Shown one piece after another: positions 63,101 to 64,000 of a stretch of DNA of 64,000 bases (position 1 is its first letter; the number at the start of each line of letters is the position of its first letter). The stretch is taken from assembly GCF_900128975.1 (NCBI RefSeq), contig NZ_FQVC01000002.1, positions 310,001-374,000 on the forward strand. Direction: 5' to 3'. A model generated the notes under the pieces. That model worked only from the letters and a program-made list of their open reading frames with translations, ran no database searches and was not told the origin of the DNA. Made by a program: the position numbers and the translations under genes. Origin of the DNA: Devosia limi DSM 17137 (lineage in GTDB: Bacteria > Pseudomonadota > Alphaproteobacteria > Rhizobiales > Devosiaceae).

Positions 63101-63876
63101 TTGAGGAAGCTCATCAGGCCCGACGAACGGCCGCCGCCCGAAAGCTTTTCGCCACCGCCGCGCAGCTTGGAGAAATTGGTGCCGGTGCCCGAGCCGTACT
63201 TGAACAGGCGCGCCTCACGGACCCACAGGTCCATGATGCCATTGTCGTTCACCAGGTCGTCATTGACCGACTGGATGAAGCAGGCATGCGGCTGGGGATG
63301 CTCATAGGAGCTCTTGGACTGCACCAGCTTGTGGGTGAAGGGGTCCACATAGAAGTGGCCCTGGCCTGGGCCATCGATGCCATAGGCCCAGTGCAGGCCG
63401 GTATTGAACCATTGCGGGGAATTGGGGGCGACGCGTTGGGTCGCCAGCATGTAGCAAAGCTCGTCAAAGAAGGTGCGGGCGTCTTCTTCGCTGTCGAAAT
63501 AGCCGCCCTTCCAGCCCCAATAGGTCCAGGTGCCGGCCAGGCGGTCAAACACCTGGCGGCTGTCCATTTCCGGGCCGAAGCGCTCGGCTTCCGGCAGCTT
63601 GGCGAGCGCTGCTTCGTCAGGGACGGAGCGCCACAGCCAGGAGGGGACCGAGTTCTCTTCGACCTTCTTGAGGGCCTGCGCGACGCCGGCCTTGCGGAAG
63701 TATTTCTGTGCGATGATATCGGCCGCGACCTGGCTCCAGGTGGAGGGGATCGCGATGTTCTCAAGCTTGAACACCACCGACCCGTCAGGATTGCGAATCT
63801 CGCTCGTGGCCGAGCGGAATTCGATGGAGCCGTAACGGTCCTCATTGGCCTTGGTAAACCGGCGTTCAATGCGCAT
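60157..63876 (-). CDS. nrdJ: Adenosylcobalamin-dependent (class II) ribonucleotide reductase
   Basis: A 1239-residue enzyme making deoxyribonucleotides with B12. Marks: an ATP-cone-free N-terminus, [20 protein letters not shown] near residue 475, [20 protein letters not shown] near 545, [20 protein letters not shown] near 675, the C-terminal helical insert, and a zinc-ribbon tail with two CxxC pairs ([23 protein letters not shown]) whose Cys likely re-reduce the active site. ATG at 63876. Length is usual for alphaproteobacterial NrdJ. Confidence 0.97.
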   Translation of the reverse strand: MRIERRFTKANEDRYGSIEFRSATSEIRNPDGSVVFKLENIAIPSTWSQVAADIIAQKYFRKAGVAQALKKVEENSVPSWLWRSVPDEAALAKLPEAERFGPEMDSRQVFDRLAGTWTYWGWKGGYFDSEEDARTFFDELCYMLATQRVAPNSPQWFNTGLHWAYGIDGPGQGHFYVDPFTHKLVQSKSSYEHPQPHACFIQSVNDDLVNDNGIMDLWVREARLFKYGSGTGTNFSKLRGGGEKLSGGGRSSGLMSFLKIGDRAAGAIKSGGTTRRAAKMVVIDIDHPDIEEYINWKVKEEQKVAALVTGSKVVSKHLKAIMKAAVNCEGSGDDCFDVAMNPALKREVRAAKKALVPENYIYRVIQFAKQGYTEIDFPVYDTDWDSEAYLTVSGQNSNNSVRVTDDFLKAVETDGDWNLTARQSGKVIKTLKARDLWEQVGYAAWASADPGIQYHTTINEWHTSPEAGPINASNPCSEYMFLDDTACNLASVNLLPYRNGDGSFNTAAYEHTVRLWTIVLEISVMMAQFPSKAIAERSYEYRTLGIGYANIGGFLMTSGIPYDSAAGRAIAGAVTAIMTGVSYATSAEMAKELGAFKDYKRNAKHMLRVIRNHRNAAHGNATGYEGLSITPVPLDHASLIDANLSERAKLAWDNALALGEKHGFRNAQVSVIAPTGTIGLVMDCDTTGIEPDFALVKFKKLAGGGYFKIINRAVPPALRTLGYSESQIAEMEAYAVGHGNLNQAPGVNPSTLRAKGFTDDKIEALNAGMASAFDIKFVFNQWTLGVDFLKSLGVTEEQMNDFSFELLPFLGFSRKDIEAANIHVCGAMTLEGAPFLKAEHIPVFDCATPCGKIGKRYLSVESHILMMAAAQPFISGAISKTINMPNDATVEDSKEAYMMSWRLALKANALYRDGSKLSQPLNSSVLAAADDEDEDDAVDNLVAMNADARIPAIAEKIVERIVEREVEIRSREKMPDRRKGYTQKAVVGGHKVYVHTGEYADGRLGEIFIDMHKEGAAFRAMMNNFAIAISIGLQYGVPLDEYVEAFTFTRFEPAGMVMGNDRIKNATSILDYVFRELAVSYLDRDDLAHVNPDSPTSLGKGVAEEQAPSHAANNPAPVPAERFVSRGMTRGRVANKSLMIVSGDHQYNPVQAMQTSTVTALRTATALKVDTQLSPSAFAPAELSPIPSPPSSKDAGLLRAEAQMKGYTGDQCTECHNFTMVRNGTCLKCDTCGTTTGCS

Positions 63877-64000
63877 TGTCGTCGTAATCCCCAGTGTAGC
63901 AGGCGCATAGGCACCCGCGAGCCGAATCCCGGCTTCTCGATCTAATCTGTTTGACGCGTCACCAACCGAAGCCCGCCATGCGGACTTCGAAATCTGCCCG
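63877..64000. promoter_or_regulatory. nrdJ upstream region
   Basis: Contains TGACGCGTCA (63952-63961), a perfect 10-bp palindrome about 76 bp upstream of the nrdJ start. It is not an NrdR box (ACAnnATATnTTGT type), and no cobalamin riboswitch core is visible in these 124 bases. Significance uncertain. Confidence 0.25.

Noticed and set aside
60124..63945. Two long plus-strand frames opposite nrdJ
   Set aside because: Shadows of a highly conserved GC-rich gene; no ribosome sites or motifs.
63877..64000. Cobalamin riboswitch ahead of nrdJ
   Set aside because: No B12-box-like sequence is visible in the 124 bases available; a more distant element cannot be judged.

Overview
The window looks like a chromosomal segment of a GC-rich alphaproteobacterium, most likely Hyphomicrobiales. 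Devosia and its relatives fit well, but this is inferred from gene style, not a search. Supporting signs are an ScfR-type XRE regulator beside an SSF-type sensor kinase, a FliK plus FlhB-C-like pair, a B12-dependent NrdJ, a COX1-COX3 fusion oxidase, DUF2076/DUF1993/SleB housekeeping genes and many ABC importers. I see no insertion sequence, prophage, CRISPR array, rRNA or tRNA.

Region 1 (1-8800) holds a branched-chain-type ABC importer (livM running off the left edge, livH and a binding protein, all minus strand). It is divergent from an acyl-CoA-type regulator (ScfR), a single-domain response regulator, a two-helix membrane protein and a sodium-symporter-like histidine kinase. An imperfect 27-bp palindrome lies between the two arms. 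Region 2 (8800-23400) is mostly housekeeping and envelope genes: a K+ channel, DUF1993, a FecR-domain protein, a glycosyltransferase, a FliK/FlhB-C pair, a lipoprotein, a cell-wall hydrolase, small membrane proteins, MTA/SAH nucleosidase, a diguanylate cyclase, an orphan Fis-type HTH, a YihY protein, a sorbosone-dehydrogenase-like protein, an ankyrin protein and an FKBP.

Region 3 (23437-30211) is a self-contained catabolic operon: a D-serine/D-threonine dehydratase-like PLP enzyme, a polar amino acid ABC importer, a Rid-family deaminase, an AstE/DoeB-type deacylase and a LacI regulator. Two exact inverted 14-bp operator-like sequences precede it, with centres 33 bp apart. The set suggests uptake of an amino acid or N-acyl amino acid, deacylation, deamination to an enamine, and Rid clean-up.

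Region 4 (30901-42892) is an RpiR-controlled locus. A flavin monooxygenase and the rpiR gene lie on one arm. On the other are an NrtA/SsuA-type ABC importer, a Gfo/Idh/MocA oxidoreductase and an amidohydrolase. A converging operon encodes a VOC protein, an uncharacterised TIM-barrel-like protein, an SDR and a second Gfo/Idh/MocA protein. A TGTAAG-N3-CTTACA-like site occurs twice in the rpiR/ABC intergenic region and in weaker form before the converging operon, so all arms may form one regulon. I cannot name the substrate; this is the best candidate for an undescribed pathway.

Region 5 (43284-59800) is respiration and stress related: a maleylacetoacetate isomerase-like GST, a P1B ATPase translationally coupled to an acetate-CoA ligase/GNAT fusion, TrxC, membrane PQQ glucose dehydrogenase, CtaG, a CopD/HemJ-like protein, an antisense DUF2231 gene, cytochrome oxidase subunits II and fused I/III, a secreted-type hydrolase and OsmC. 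Region 6 is nrdJ with a clear rho-independent terminator.
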